64,000 bases of DNA from Bombiscardovia asteroides_K (GCF_048001765.1 NZ_CP181447.1:930001-994000); one strand, 5' to 3'; counted from the stretch's first letter, positions 9,443 to 19,208 are shown. Made by a program: numbers and translations. The notes: a model not told the origin generated them from the letters alone.

Positions 9443-9796
9443 ATCTGTCAGAGGTCTTTATATTGTAAAATCTGTCATGTAAATAGCCCTTTCCCTTCTC
9501 TCAAATACTCCTGGTTGTTGAAAATATAAGTATCGGAATCCTCAGCCGACTGAATTAATGTGAGGTCTCCTGACCCGAGGCCTGATGCCTCGGCATGTTG
9601 TGAGTATTCTCATCCCTAGTGTGAGATGAATGATTATGTAGCATTTCGTTCGGCACGAGGACAGGCGTTTTTGTGATTACATGGGACCACAGACGGATGG
9701 CTCGTCGAATTCACAACGTTGTACTATTCAGATGTTCCATAGTTCCAACATGGACGAAAAACGTGGACGATAAAGTCAGAACGAAGGAGTCAGACG
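9443..9796 (+). promoter_or_regulatory. Non-coding region before the arabinofuranosidase gene
   Basis: No convincing gene in 354 bases. It holds the inverted repeat CCGAGGC/GCCTCGG (9575-9593, loop CTGAT, no T run) and a perfect 10-base palindrome ACAACGTTGT with central CG (9713-9722). The palindrome has the shape of a LacI-family operator about 75 bases before the GTG start. The operator role is inference. Confidence 0.4.
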
Positions 9797-11332
9797 GTGA
9801 CGCAAGGGCAGCAAACTCACAGCGGCAGGGCACAGTTCAGGATGGACGAGGAGCAGGAGTCTACGCCCATTGACGATCGCCTCTTCGGCTCCTTTGTGGA
9901 GCACCTAGGCAGGGGAATCTACTCGGGCATCTATGAGCCGGGCCATCCAAAAGCGGATGAGCAGGGTTTTCGCAGGGACGTCATGGATCTGGTCAAGGAA
10001 CTGGGCGTGACCACCATCCGATACCCGGGCGGTAACTTCGTCTCGGGCTATCGCTGGGAGGATGGCGTGGGACCGCGCGAAAGCCGTCCTCGTCGTCTCG
10101 ACCTGGCCTGGCACTCCGGCGAAAGCAACGAGTTCGGCCTGCACGAGATGAGCGACTGGCTGGACAAGCTGGGCGGCAATGAGCTTATGGAGGCCGTCAA
10201 CCTAGGCACCAGGGGCATGCAGGAGGCCCTGGATCTGCTTGAGTACTGCAATGTGCCATCGGGCACCGAGCTTTCGGAACGGCGTCGTGCCAACGGCCAT
10301 GATCGCCCCTTCAACATCAGGATGTGGTGCCTAGGCAACGAGATGGACGGCGACTGGCAGATCGGCCACAAGAGTGCAGAGGAATACGCAGATCTGGCCA
10401 ACCGGACAGCTGTGGCAATGCGCATGATCGACCCGGACTTGGAACTGGTTGTATGCGGCTCCTCCTCGCACACCATGCCCACCTTCGGCCTCTGGGAGCG
10501 TACCGTGCTGGAGCGCTGCTTCGAAAATGTGAACTTTCTCTCATGCCATGCCTATTACGCGCCCAAGGATGGGGACATGGCCAGCTTCCTGGCTTCCGGC
10601 GTGGACATGGACAGTTTCATCACCGACGTGGCGGCCATCATCGCAGCCTCGCGTGCCCGGCTGGGCAGTGATCATCAGGTTTTCATCTCCTTCGACGAGT
10701 GGAATGTCTGGTACCAGGATGCTGAGGCCAGCAGATCGCCCGAAGGTATCGGCAATTGGCCTATAGGCGCGCCGCTCTTGGAGGATGTCTATTCGGCGGC
10801 AGATGCTGTGGTGGTGGGCGACCTGCTGATCACCCTGCTTAGGCATGCCGACGTCGTTCATGCGGCCAGCCTGGCCCAGCTGGTCAATGTCATCGCCCCC
10901 ATCATGACCAAGCCCGGCGGCCCGGCCTGGAGGCAGACCATTTTCTACCCCTTCGCCCTGACCGCCCGTTATGCACGAGGTGGCAGCGTGCTCAAGAGTC
11001 TGCAGAGCGGCGACACCTATGAGACATCCCGCTATGGCCAGGTGCCCATGACTGATTCAGTGGCCGTCAGAGGTGCCGATGGCTCCCTCAGCGTTTTCGC
11101 CGTCAACCGCAGTCTTGACCGTTCTGTTGATTTCAGCATCGCCCTGCCTGAACAGGATCGAAATCGGCATGCCACAGTCAGCACCCTGCACGAGGAGGAC
11201 CCCTCTGCACACAACACGCTTGAAGACCAGGAGCGAGTCGTCATGCATGCCCGGAAGGACTTCAGGATGGATGAGGACGCCTTGAACCTTCAACTGCCTC
11301 CCATCTCCTGGACGGTCATTCATCTGGCTTAA
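9797..11332 (+). CDS. abfA: GH51 alpha-L-arabinofuranosidase
   Basis: Intracellular-type glycoside hydrolase family 51 enzyme that removes terminal arabinofuranose from arabino-oligosaccharides. The 511-residue product has no signal peptide. It shows the N-terminal FGSFVEHLGRGIYSGIYEP, TTIRYPGGNFVSGYRW, the acid/base region WCLGNEMDGDWQIG (Glu after Asn) and the nucleophile region ISFDEWNVWY, followed by a C-terminal beta domain. The start is GTG 9797 behind GAAGGAG (9783-9789). It stands alone between a tRNA and a secreted peptidase, with no transporter beside it. A LacI-like palindrome upstream suggests sugar control. Confidence 0.94.
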   Translation: MTQGQQTHSGRAQFRMDEEQESTPIDDRLFGSFVEHLGRGIYSGIYEPGHPKADEQGFRRDVMDLVKELGVTTIRYPGGNFVSGYRWEDGVGPRESRPRRLDLAWHSGESNEFGLHEMSDWLDKLGGNELMEAVNLGTRGMQEALDLLEYCNVPSGTELSERRRANGHDRPFNIRMWCLGNEMDGDWQIGHKSAEEYADLANRTAVAMRMIDPDLELVVCGSSSHTMPTFGLWERTVLERCFENVNFLSCHAYYAPKDGDMASFLASGVDMDSFITDVAAIIAASRARLGSDHQVFISFDEWNVWYQDAEASRSPEGIGNWPIGAPLLEDVYSAADAVVVGDLLITLLRHADVVHAASLAQLVNVIAPIMTKPGGPAWRQTIFYPFALTARYARGGSVLKSLQSGDTYETSRYGQVPMTDSVAVRGADGSLSVFAVNRSLDRSVDFSIALPEQDRNRHATVSTLHEEDPSAHNTLEDQERVVMHARKDFRMDEDALNLQLPPISWTVIHLA

Positions 11333-11526
11333 AAGGCCGCTAAAAGCATCTAGGCCGGGAACCTTTCGAGGATGCTCGATTATGGTTCTCTTGCGGTCTG
11401 TGTTGATGTGGACGACTACATATTCGACCACATGCCTCCTTCCGGTTCACGTGGCTGCGGCATCCAATCCATCATGATGGTGGGCGCCCAATCGGGCATC
11501 CACGATGACGGAATGAAGGTGCGACT

Positions 11527-12192
11527 ATGGCCTGTGCGCGTGACCATAAGAACAAGGGCATCAGGCGGGTTACCGGCCGGATGCCCATCATGCCTTCCGG
11601 CTGTCGGCCCCCATGGTTTCCCAGGACCCTGCTGGTGTTGATGCTGGCACTGGTCCTGTCGGCTGCGGGGCCGACGGCAACCGTCACGGCTCAGCCTGCG
11701 CCGACCCTGCCTTCGGCTGCAGCTCCGGCGCAGAGGGGTCGAGTTGCCTCGTCGACTGTAGCCTGCCGCCGGGGCTGGCTGTGGCCCCTTGAACCTCTGC
11801 CTGGTGACAAGGCCGCCCCGCTGGTTATGCGTCCCTTCGATCCCCCGGATCGTCCATGGCTGCGCGGTCATCGCGGGATAGATTTGGCGGCGGAGCAAGG
11901 CAGTGACATCCGTGCTCCGGCAGACGGGGTCATAGCCTTTGCGGGTTCCGTGGCAGGTAAGGACGTGGTCTCCATACGTCACGGCAACCTGATCTCCACC
12001 TATGAGCCTGCACAGAGCTCTCTGCCGACAGGAACCCGACTGCAGGCCGGTGCAGTCTGGGGAAGGGTGCAGGGAGCCTCCGACCACTGCGCCCAGGAGT
12101 GCCTGCACTGGGGCCTGAAAGACGATCAAGGCCATTATCTGGATCCTGGCGCTAGGGTCGGATGGCATCGCATTCGTCTCAAGCCCCTGTAG
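11527..12192 (+). CDS. Secreted M23 (LytM) family peptidase-like protein
   Basis: Probable cell-wall peptidase or inactive LytM regulator. The 221-residue product has a long basic N-terminus, a hydrophobic signal segment (about residues 35-55: TLLVLMLALVLSAAG) and a LytM core. The core keeps H-x3-D in HRGIDLAAEQGSDIRAPADGVIAFAG, and the second site reads ECLHWGL. In classical M23 enzymes this second site is H-x-H; here its first His is Cys. A Cys-Leu-His-Trp-Gly form seems common in actinobacterial relatives. ATG 11527 has AAGG eight bases before; an ATG at 11581 is an alternative. Confidence 0.8.
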   Translation: MACARDHKNKGIRRVTGRMPIMPSGCRPPWFPRTLLVLMLALVLSAAGPTATVTAQPAPTLPSAAAPAQRGRVASSTVACRRGWLWPLEPLPGDKAAPLVMRPFDPPDRPWLRGHRGIDLAAEQGSDIRAPADGVIAFAGSVAGKDVVSIRHGNLISTYEPAQSSLPTGTRLQAGAVWGRVQGASDHCAQECLHWGLKDDQGHYLDPGARVGWHRIRLKPL

Positions 12193-12302
12193 GAATGTGA
12201 GGTTTGCTTGCAGGACTCGCGCGTTTGCAGACCGGGTATATCGCCAGCCCGGCAGAGCGGTTAGAATCGTTATGCATAAAGCCGTTTCAGCAGGGAGTGG
12301 TC

Positions 12303-14138
12303 ATGCAGAACATGCAGCAAGAATTCACGCGTCCGCTTGAGAAGCCGATAGATGCTGATGTCAGCGTCTTCTCTCTGCTTGAAGACAGGGTGGAGCGCCT
12401 GGGCGACGATCCCGTAATCGAATACCGGAGCGGACGTGAGTGGAACACCATCACGGCCCGTGAGTTCCGGGATCGTGTAGTCGGACTGGCCAAGGGGCTT
12501 ATGGCCCGGGGGATAGGCCGGGGGGACTCGGTAGCCATCGTGTCGCACACCCGATGGGAGTGGACTGCCCTGGACATGGCCATCCTGTCCATTGGAGCGG
12601 TGACAGTGCCGGTCTACGAGACGGACTCGCCCGATCAGATCCGGCGCATCTTCAACGACTCCCATGTGGGCATGGCCTTTCTGGAGGATGACGACATGAG
12701 GGCCCGGGTGGACGCGGTTCGTTCCCAGTGCGCCTATCTGAACGACCTGTATGTGATCACCAGGGGGGCGCTGACCACCATGACCGCCTACGGACGGGCT
12801 GTGGACCAGGCAGACTTCCAAGCCCGGGCCGACTCGGTGCAAGGCTCCGACCTGGCCACTATCGTCTACACTTCAGGTTCCACGGGCAAGCCCAAGGGCA
12901 TTGAACTCAGCCACGGCAACATCGTCTTCACCGTGCGGTCAGGCGCTCAGGCAGTCCCTGACATATGCTTGGGTGAGGGCAGACGGCTTCTGCTCTGCCT
13001 GCCCCTGGCCCACGCCTTCGCCCGCTGCCTGCAGTTCTTCGCCATCGCTACGGACCTCACCTTGGGGCTTACCGGATCCATCCGCAATCTGCTGCAGGAC
13101 ATGCAGACCTTCAAACCCACTTTCATCCTGGCTGTGCCCCGAATCTTCGAGAAGATCTACAACGCCGCCTCCCAGCGAGCAGGCACAGGCACCCGGGGCA
13201 GAATTTTCCTGGATGCCGCAGGAGTGGCCAGGCAGTGGTCCCGCCATCAACAGAACGGCACCCGCGTCCCCATGTCGCTGAAGACCAAGCACCTCATGTA
13301 CACGGGAACCGTCTATGATCCCATCTTGGAGGCCCTGGGCGGCCGGGTCAAGTATGCCATTTCGGGCGGCGCCCCCCTGGACAGGGACATTGCGGACTTC
13401 TTCAATGGCATAGGCCTGCCCCTGCTGGAGGGCTACGGTATGACCGAGACCATGGGTCCTGTGACAGTCAACCCAACCGAAGGCTATCGGCTGGGCACCA
13501 TCGGTCTGCCCATGCCCGGCATCACTGTGGGCATCGACCAGGAGGGCCAGCTCTGTGTCAAGGGCCCGGATGTCTGCATGGGCTACCACAACCATCCCGA
13601 AATCACCACCAGGCAGATTCGCGACGGCTGGCTGCTGACCGGCGATCTGGGCAGTCTGGACGAGGACGGGTTCGTTCGGCTGACTGGCCGGCGCAAGGAG
13701 ATCATCATCACTGCAGGAGGCAAGAACATCTCGCCGGCGCTGTTGGAGACGGCTGTTGAACGCTCGCCCATCATCAGCCACTGCATGGTCATCGGGGACC
13801 GCAGACCATTCATCTCGGCCCTGATAACCCTCAATCCCGATGAGGTCGACCGCTGGCTGCGGGACCAGGGTGCTGAGCCCTTGAAAGATGCCGCTGCGGC
13901 CGGGGAAAACCCCATTATCCGCACCGAGGTCGATCGTGCCGTGGACGCGGCCAACGCTCAGGTATCCCGGGCCGAGGGCATCCGTCGCTATCTGATTCTG
14001 GACCAGGACTTTACTCGTGAAAACGGATTGCTGACCGCATCATACAAGCCCCGCCGTCAGGAGGTTCTCAAGCGGTATGAGGACAGGATTGAGCAGGAGA
14101 TTTATGCTCAAAGACCTGCGTCGGCTGGCTTGATGTAG
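12303..14138 (+). CDS. fadD: Long-chain acyl-CoA synthetase (AMP-forming)
   Basis: ANL-superfamily ligase that activates fatty acids through an acyl-adenylate. The 611-residue product has the P-loop IVYTSGSTGKPKGIELSHGN (about residues 187-206), GYGMTETMGP, the GDLG motif with LTGRRKEIIITAGGKNISP, and a long C-terminal domain, like the FAA1-type bacterial enzymes. I chose ATG 12303, which has CAGGGAG before it; longer in-frame starts exist but lack support. The last 31 bases overlap the convergent lipoprotein gene. A paralogue lies at 19235-21229. Confidence 0.88.
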   Translation: MQNMQQEFTRPLEKPIDADVSVFSLLEDRVERLGDDPVIEYRSGREWNTITAREFRDRVVGLAKGLMARGIGRGDSVAIVSHTRWEWTALDMAILSIGAVTVPVYETDSPDQIRRIFNDSHVGMAFLEDDDMRARVDAVRSQCAYLNDLYVITRGALTTMTAYGRAVDQADFQARADSVQGSDLATIVYTSGSTGKPKGIELSHGNIVFTVRSGAQAVPDICLGEGRRLLLCLPLAHAFARCLQFFAIATDLTLGLTGSIRNLLQDMQTFKPTFILAVPRIFEKIYNAASQRAGTGTRGRIFLDAAGVARQWSRHQQNGTRVPMSLKTKHLMYTGTVYDPILEALGGRVKYAISGGAPLDRDIADFFNGIGLPLLEGYGMTETMGPVTVNPTEGYRLGTIGLPMPGITVGIDQEGQLCVKGPDVCMGYHNHPEITTRQIRDGWLLTGDLGSLDEDGFVRLTGRRKEIIITAGGKNISPALLETAVERSPIISHCMVIGDRRPFISALITLNPDEVDRWLRDQGAEPLKDAAAAGENPIIRTEVDRAVDAANAQVSRAEGIRRYLILDQDFTRENGLLTASYKPRRQEVLKRYEDRIEQEIYAQRPASAGLM

Positions 14139-15721
14139 CCTGTATCGATCAGCGCCGCCTTGAGGTTGGAGGCCGAAACCGCGACCAAGGGTCTTGACAG
14201 GCGACGCACCTGTTTGCCGTCCTGGTTGACGGTCTGGATCGTCTCCATCGCTGGCGCCTTGCCCTGGCTGTTGAGGCCGACGCAGACCTTGGCAATATCA
14301 GCCGCAAGCCCCAGCCTGTCCTCCAGTCCGGTCATCCACTGCTGTCCGTCCACTATTTGAGGAATGTTGTCAACGTAGGCGCCGTATCCGCTGATGATGG
14401 GCCAGGCAGTGTGGTCGTCCGAGGGCGTTGATTCCTGGGTTTTGCCCGTAGTCTGCGAAGAATCCTCTTGTGACCCCGTCGAATTCTGGGGTGTAGGGCT
14501 TTGGGCGGGTTTGGGCACGCGCTGTCGATGCAGATCCTGGCGGCCGGCCATGGATCCCACGATACCGGATATGGAGATCTCCGGGTTGACGTCCGCTGAC
14601 GAACCCCGGTATCCCAGATCCCCGAGCTCAGAAACCACTCCGGAAACGATGAAGTCGTTCATGGCCAGAATGCCATCCACTTCGGTGTGGGTCTTGGCGC
14701 CATTGTTCATGGCCAGGCGGGTCGCCAGCTCTTTGCCTGTAGCCGAAGCATCCTTGCCCGGATCGAAGGCGACCGCCGTCCAGTCCTTCTCGGTGCTATC
14801 TGCATTCAAACGTCCCGATGGACTGACAACCCGCCCGTCCTTGAAGTAAGGACCCAGCACCTGCCAGATTCCAGCGAAGGCCTGGGCGGGGAAAGAACTC
14901 TGCCCATCCTGCTCCTCTTGCTGGTCCTGCTCAGCCTGGCCGGATTCAGCATCCTCGTCAGCAGAGGGTGCATCAGAGGAGGATGTCTCGGCTGTGCGGT
15001 TCGGCAGCAGAATCTCGATGCGGCAGGGGTTGTTCCTGCTGACCTTGTCCAGTTCCAGCTTGCTGGCCAGCTTGTCCGCCTGCATCTGACCGATGGCCCG
15101 AGCATCGGACAGCTGTACAAACAAGTCCGGCTGAATGCCCGGAACCTGATTGGCCAGCAGCACCACATGCATACCCGAGCCCGCGGCCAGACGCAGAGAT
15201 GAGACCAGACGTACGCGCGCCTTGTCCTTGGCATCGGCAACCAGTGACTTGCTGATGTAGTCGCCGTACTGGCGGGTAATGGAGTCTGGCGAGGTCATGG
15301 GTGCCACCACCAGTGTGGTCGGCTCCGAGGCCTTCCCGGCCCTGCGCTCCGAAAGACGGCTGACCACGTAATCCTGCAGTTCCTTGCTTTGGTCCTCCAG
15401 ATTCCCGCTGGTATAGGTATCGATGCGCTTTCCGGAAAGATTTTCCTTGGTCAGTGCCGTCCTGAGCTCTGGAACCAGGGCGGCCCACTTGTTGATGGGC
15501 GTGTGCTGGGAGAGGGTGATACCGTCAGAGGGAGTGAAAATGGCCACCCGACCTGGTGCTTCGGCAGCTGCCGTTGAGGTCGCCGGGCTCTGCTGAGCGC
15601 TCGGGGATTGTTTCCCTCTGCCCATTGCCGGACCGCAAGCACCAGTCGATGCCACCATGACCAGGCATGCCAGCAGGGCCAGCAAGCCGGACAAATGCCG
15701 TGCAAAGCCGGTCTTCTTCAC
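14108..15721 (-). CDS. Periplasmic-binding-protein-like lipoprotein (sugar ABC type)
   Basis: Likely a lipid-anchored solute-binding protein of the ribose/LacI fold; the ligand is unknown. The 537-residue product starts at GTG 15721 behind GAAGGAG. It has a lipoprotein signal with the Cys in STGACGP (about residue 29). Two type I periplasmic-binding lobes follow, with phrases such as VDGILAMNDFIVSGVVSELGDLGYRG. Two acidic/Gln/Ser-rich insertions (about residues 245-275 and 410-445) make it far longer than usual. No permease or ATPase gene is next to it, so it may serve a distant transporter or act as a sensor. It ends convergently inside the acyl-CoA synthetase gene. Confidence 0.72.
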   Translation of the reverse strand: MKKTGFARHLSGLLALLACLVMVASTGACGPAMGRGKQSPSAQQSPATSTAAAEAPGRVAIFTPSDGITLSQHTPINKWAALVPELRTALTKENLSGKRIDTYTSGNLEDQSKELQDYVVSRLSERRAGKASEPTTLVVAPMTSPDSITRQYGDYISKSLVADAKDKARVRLVSSLRLAAGSGMHVVLLANQVPGIQPDLFVQLSDARAIGQMQADKLASKLELDKVSRNNPCRIEILLPNRTAETSSSDAPSADEDAESGQAEQDQQEEQDGQSSFPAQAFAGIWQVLGPYFKDGRVVSPSGRLNADSTEKDWTAVAFDPGKDASATGKELATRLAMNNGAKTHTEVDGILAMNDFIVSGVVSELGDLGYRGSSADVNPEISISGIVGSMAGRQDLHRQRVPKPAQSPTPQNSTGSQEDSSQTTGKTQESTPSDDHTAWPIISGYGAYVDNIPQIVDGQQWMTGLEDRLGLAADIAKVCVGLNSQGKAPAMETIQTVNQDGKQVRRLSRPLVAVSASNLKAALIDTGYIKPADAGL

Positions 15722-15915
15722 ATTCGCTCCTTCGTTCCGACAGAGCCCGACTCTGGCCGGGTCCCGAGCAACCATTCTATGGGTTCTCGGGCAGGAGCGT
15801 ATGGAGTCTCCTTGCTTTTGCGCACAAGGTTCGCGCCTAAGGGGCAGACAGACAGAACCGAACAGAGCAGATTAACCTCCTGCAATGGCCAGGAGATGAT
15901 GCCCCGTCTGATATG

Positions 15916-17166
15916 TTAATCCGCCTTGGGTCCCGTGGCCCCTGTCGCAGCTGAAGCCATACGCTCGGCGAGGGCATGGTCCAGGGCATCCATGAACCCT
16001 TCGGTGTCCAGCCAGGGCTGATCAGGACCGACAAGGCTGGCCAGATCCTTGGTCATGCGGCCGGAGCGGACGGTCTCGATGACTACGGACTCCAGGGTTT
16101 GCGCGAACTGGGCTACCTTGGGCGTGTCATCCAGCCGTGCCCGTTGCTTGAGTCCGCCGGTCCAGGCAAAAATGGAGGCGATCGGGTTGGTGGAGGTGGT
16201 CTCTCCCTTGAGCCAGCGCCGGTAATGCCTGGTCACGGTCCCATGGGCGGCTTCGGCCTCTACGGTCTGCCCGTCGGCCGTCATCAGCATGGAGGTCATG
16301 AGGCCAAGGGACCCGAACCCTTGGGCTATTGCATCGGATTGAACATCGCCGTCATAGTTCTTGCAGGCCCAGACATAGCCGCCCTGCCATTTGAGCGAGG
16401 AGGCCACCATGTCGTCGATCAGCCGATGCTGGTAGGTCAGTCCCTCTTGTTCGAACCGACTCCGGTACTCCTGCTCGTAGACCTGGGCGAAAATGTCCTT
16501 GAACCGGCCGTCGTAGGCCTTGAGGATGGTGTTCTTGGTGCTCAGGTAGACCGGGTAGTGCCTCTGCAGGGCATAGTTGAAGCAGGAGCGCGCAAAGTCG
16601 CGGATGGAGTCGTCAAGGTTGAACTGCACCTGGGCCACGCCCGGACCTGGGTAGACGGTCACCTCTCTGGTCACCGGATCGTTCCCGTCCTCGGGGGTGA
16701 AGGTGACACTCAGCTTCCCCGGCCCAGGCACGGTGAAATCAGTGGCCTGGTACTGGTCGCCGAAGGCATGGCGGGCCACCACGATGGGTTTGGACCAGCC
16801 GGGGACCAGCCGGGGGATGTTGTCGATGACGATGGGCTCGCGGAAGATGGTTCCGCCAAGAATGTTGCGGATGGTGCCGTTGGGCGACTTCCACATGCGC
16901 TTGAGTCCGAATTCCTTCACCCGGGCCTCGTCAGGGGTAATGGTGGCGCACTTGACGCCCACATGCTCGCGCTGGATGGCCTGGGCCGCCTGCACGGTGA
17001 CCTTGTCGTCGGTGGCGTCCCTGTTGCGGATGCCCAGGTCGTAATAGTCCAGGTCCACATCCAGATAGGGCAGAATCAGCCGTTCCTTGATCATTTTCCA
17101 GATGACCCGGGTCATCTCGTCACCGTCGAGCTCGACAATGCGTCCCTTCACGGCGATCTTCTCCAT
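15916..17166 (-). CDS. icd: NADP-dependent isocitrate dehydrogenase
   Basis: Converts isocitrate to 2-oxoglutarate in the truncated TCA pathway that feeds glutamate in bifidobacteria. The 416-residue product belongs to the eukaryote-like homodimeric family: VELDGDEMTRVIWKMIKERLILPYLD at the start, GTIRNILGGTIFREPI substrate loop, RHAFGDQYQATDF, and DDMVASSLKWQGGYVWACKNYDGDVQSD with the metal-binding aspartates. NADP binding follows in AAHGTVTRHYR. It is monocistronic, divergent from guaB3. Confidence 0.95.
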   Translation of the reverse strand: MEKIAVKGRIVELDGDEMTRVIWKMIKERLILPYLDVDLDYYDLGIRNRDATDDKVTVQAAQAIQREHVGVKCATITPDEARVKEFGLKRMWKSPNGTIRNILGGTIFREPIVIDNIPRLVPGWSKPIVVARHAFGDQYQATDFTVPGPGKLSVTFTPEDGNDPVTREVTVYPGPGVAQVQFNLDDSIRDFARSCFNYALQRHYPVYLSTKNTILKAYDGRFKDIFAQVYEQEYRSRFEQEGLTYQHRLIDDMVASSLKWQGGYVWACKNYDGDVQSDAIAQGFGSLGLMTSMLMTADGQTVEAEAAHGTVTRHYRRWLKGETTSTNPIASIFAWTGGLKQRARLDDTPKVAQFAQTLESVVIETVRSGRMTKDLASLVGPDQPWLDTEGFMDALDHALAERMASAATGATGPKAD

Positions 17167-17329
17167 GGCGGTCTCCTAACAGTGGGCGGGTCGGGGGCCG
17201 GATCCTGCTCCCGGTGCCGCAGTTGCGCTCGCGAACAGTTCTATCCCAAGTTTGTTACTCTCCATTCCCCTGCTCGTAACCCGTTCGTAGCAAGCCGGAG
17301 CGTCATCATGAGGCGCTAGGCTGGCAGAT

Positions 17330-18454
17330 ATGACACAGGAAATCGAAATAGGTCTCGGCAAGAAGGCCACGGTGGCCTACACGCTCGATGATGTCTCCAT
17401 ACTCCCGTCAAGAAGGACCAGGGACCCACAGGATGTTTCCACGGCCTGGCAGGTGGATGCCTACGAGTTCGACCTGCCCCTCTTGGCAGCGCCCATGGAC
17501 TCGGTGACCAGCCCCGAGACGGCCATCGCCCTGGGTCGGTTAGGCGGATTGGGCGTGCTTGACCTGGAGGGGCTGTGGACCCGATACGAGGATCCGCAAC
17601 CGCAGCTGGACCGGATAGCCCACGCCTCGCCGGAACAGGCGACCGGGGTCATTCAGGAGGCCTACCGGGAGCCGGTCAAGGCGGAGTTGATCACCCGCCG
17701 TCTGCAGGAGATTCGCAAGGCCGGAGTCACAGTGGCCGGGGCCCTGTCGCCTCAGCGTACCCAGGAGTTCTACACCACAGTGGTCGACGCGGGCGTGGAT
17801 CTCTTCGTAATCCGTGGAACGGCGGTCTCGGCTGAGCATGTCTCCACCAGTCATGAACCCTTGGATTTGAAGAAGTTCATCTACGACCTGGACGTTCCGG
17901 TCATCGTCGGCGGTGCCGCGACTTACCAGGCTGCCCTGCATCTGATGCGCACGGGTGCCGCCGGGGTGCTGGTCGGGTTCGGCGGGGGAGCATCCTCAAC
18001 TGACTCCGCCACAATCGGAATTCAGGCACCTATGGCCACTGCCATCTCGGATGTGGCCGAGGCGCGTCGCGACTACCTGGACGAGTCCGGTGGACGCTAC
18101 GTTCAGGTCATCGCCGACGGGGAGACCGGCACCTCGGGGTCCTTTGTCAAGGCCTTGGCCATGGGGGCCGATGCGGTCATGCTGGGCACGCCCCTGGCCA
18201 AGGCCACGGAGGCTCCTGGTCAGGGCATGCACTGGGGGGCCGAGGCCCATCATCCTGAGCTGCCTAGGGGTCGCAGGGTCCAGGTCGGCCAGGTGGGGAG
18301 CCTGGAGCGCATACTCTTCGGGCCCAGCGATCGCACCGATGGCAGCCTGAACCTGATCGGGGCACTGCGCCGGGCCATGGCCTCCACCGGATACGTGGAT
18401 GTCAAGAACTTCCAGAAGTGCCGTGTGGCAGTGACTCCTGCTCCCCGCTGCTGA
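17330..18454 (+). CDS. guaB3: GuaB3-type IMP dehydrogenase family protein
   Basis: TIM-barrel protein of the IMPDH/GMP reductase superfamily, GuaB3 branch, without CBS domains. The 374-residue product has the N-terminal TLDDVSILPSRRTRDP, PLLAAPMDSVTSPETA, the IMP phosphate-loop region VIVGGAATYQAA, and YLDESGGRYVQVIADGETGTSG. The loop that holds the catalytic Cys in IMPDH and GMP reductase reads VGFGGGASSTDSATIG here, so no Cys is present. The activity may be altered or lost. It is monocistronic with a strong terminator. Confidence 0.85.
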   Translation: MTQEIEIGLGKKATVAYTLDDVSILPSRRTRDPQDVSTAWQVDAYEFDLPLLAAPMDSVTSPETAIALGRLGGLGVLDLEGLWTRYEDPQPQLDRIAHASPEQATGVIQEAYREPVKAELITRRLQEIRKAGVTVAGALSPQRTQEFYTTVVDAGVDLFVIRGTAVSAEHVSTSHEPLDLKKFIYDLDVPVIVGGAATYQAALHLMRTGAAGVLVGFGGGASSTDSATIGIQAPMATAISDVAEARRDYLDESGGRYVQVIADGETGTSGSFVKALAMGADAVMLGTPLAKATEAPGQGMHWGAEAHHPELPRGRRVQVGQVGSLERILFGPSDRTDGSLNLIGALRRAMASTGYVDVKNFQKCRVAVTPAPRC

Positions 18455-18497
18455 GCAGGACAGGGCATTCAAAGCCTATTTATCCACAATCCGTATC

Positions 18498-18539
18498 AAG
18501 GCCGGTTCAGGTTGACCACATTCCTGAACCGGCCTTTAC
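18498..18539 (+). terminator. Terminator after guaB3
   Basis: AAGGCCGGTTCAGG (18498-18511) and CCTGAACCGGCCTT (18523-18536) form a 14-base perfect stem with an 11-base loop and a short T tail. Confidence 0.88.
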
Positions 18540-18653
18540 ATTGCCTGAGCGCATTCTTACTCTGGACGTAATCGCTGTCGTTGCGTCGGTCGCCCAGTGC
18601 ACCTCGCCGGCATGAGAGGGGGAACAAGCACATCGAAGTGCGAGGGGAGAAGT

Positions 18654-19208
18654 ATGACGGAGTATATGGATCTGGCGCCGACCTGGGATGGGGATCAGGC
18701 AATTGAGGATTCGCCGGGACAGGAGTTCGGCGGCTGGTGGCCGTCTACCTGTGCCCAGGTGCCGTTGGGGCTCGGGGACATCAACCTGACAGTGCGAACC
18801 GTCAACTTCATCCGGCCGGCGGATGCTGCTGGGCCTGAGGGTCTGACAGGGGATCTGAAGCGAATTCTCGTCAACCTGTGTGCGCTGGCATGCAGGGTCT
18901 TCGATGTACTGCGGGGCCGCCTGCCGATGAAGAGCCTGGACCGTATGCTCAACCGTGTCTGCATGGAACGGCTGGCTATGCTGGCACAGCTGATGCGTGA
19001 TCGGCATCTGGGTATGGTTCGCACGTCAGATCATGTCGGCCTGGCCTACCTGCCACTGATTCCTAAACTGGTCGAACTCTACCGCGTTGACCGCGACCGG
19101 TACGAAACCACCATCGGATTCCTGGTCGGCGAGCGCACGGTGCTGACCAATCTGATCGTTGCAAGAAGCGGTTCGCGCTGGGTCTGTGTGCGCTTCGACA
19201 TGGGCTAG
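18654..19208 (+). CDS. Rv3235-family (DUF6459-like) hypothetical protein
   Basis: The 184-residue product has no signal peptide. The C-terminal two thirds fit the actinobacterial Rv3235 family in layout: a helical stretch with a GRLPMKSLDRMLN-like segment (family: GRRPLxQL), then a beta-rich end ERTVLTNLIVARSGSRWVCVRFDMG. Its function is unknown; relatives usually sit near secA or sigma-factor genes. I chose ATG 18654 for the GAGGGGAG ribosome site; an earlier in-frame start (18597) lacks one. The next gene is an acyl-CoA synthetase on the same strand. Confidence 0.6.
   Translation: MTEYMDLAPTWDGDQAIEDSPGQEFGGWWPSTCAQVPLGLGDINLTVRTVNFIRPADAAGPEGLTGDLKRILVNLCALACRVFDVLRGRLPMKSLDRMLNRVCMERLAMLAQLMRDRHLGMVRTSDHVGLAYLPLIPKLVELYRVDRDRYETTIGFLVGERTVLTNLIVARSGSRWVCVRFDMG

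Noticed and set aside
9673..9873. Short + strand frame before the arabinofuranosidase
   Set aside because: No ribosome site, overlaps the GH51 start region in another frame, no family features.
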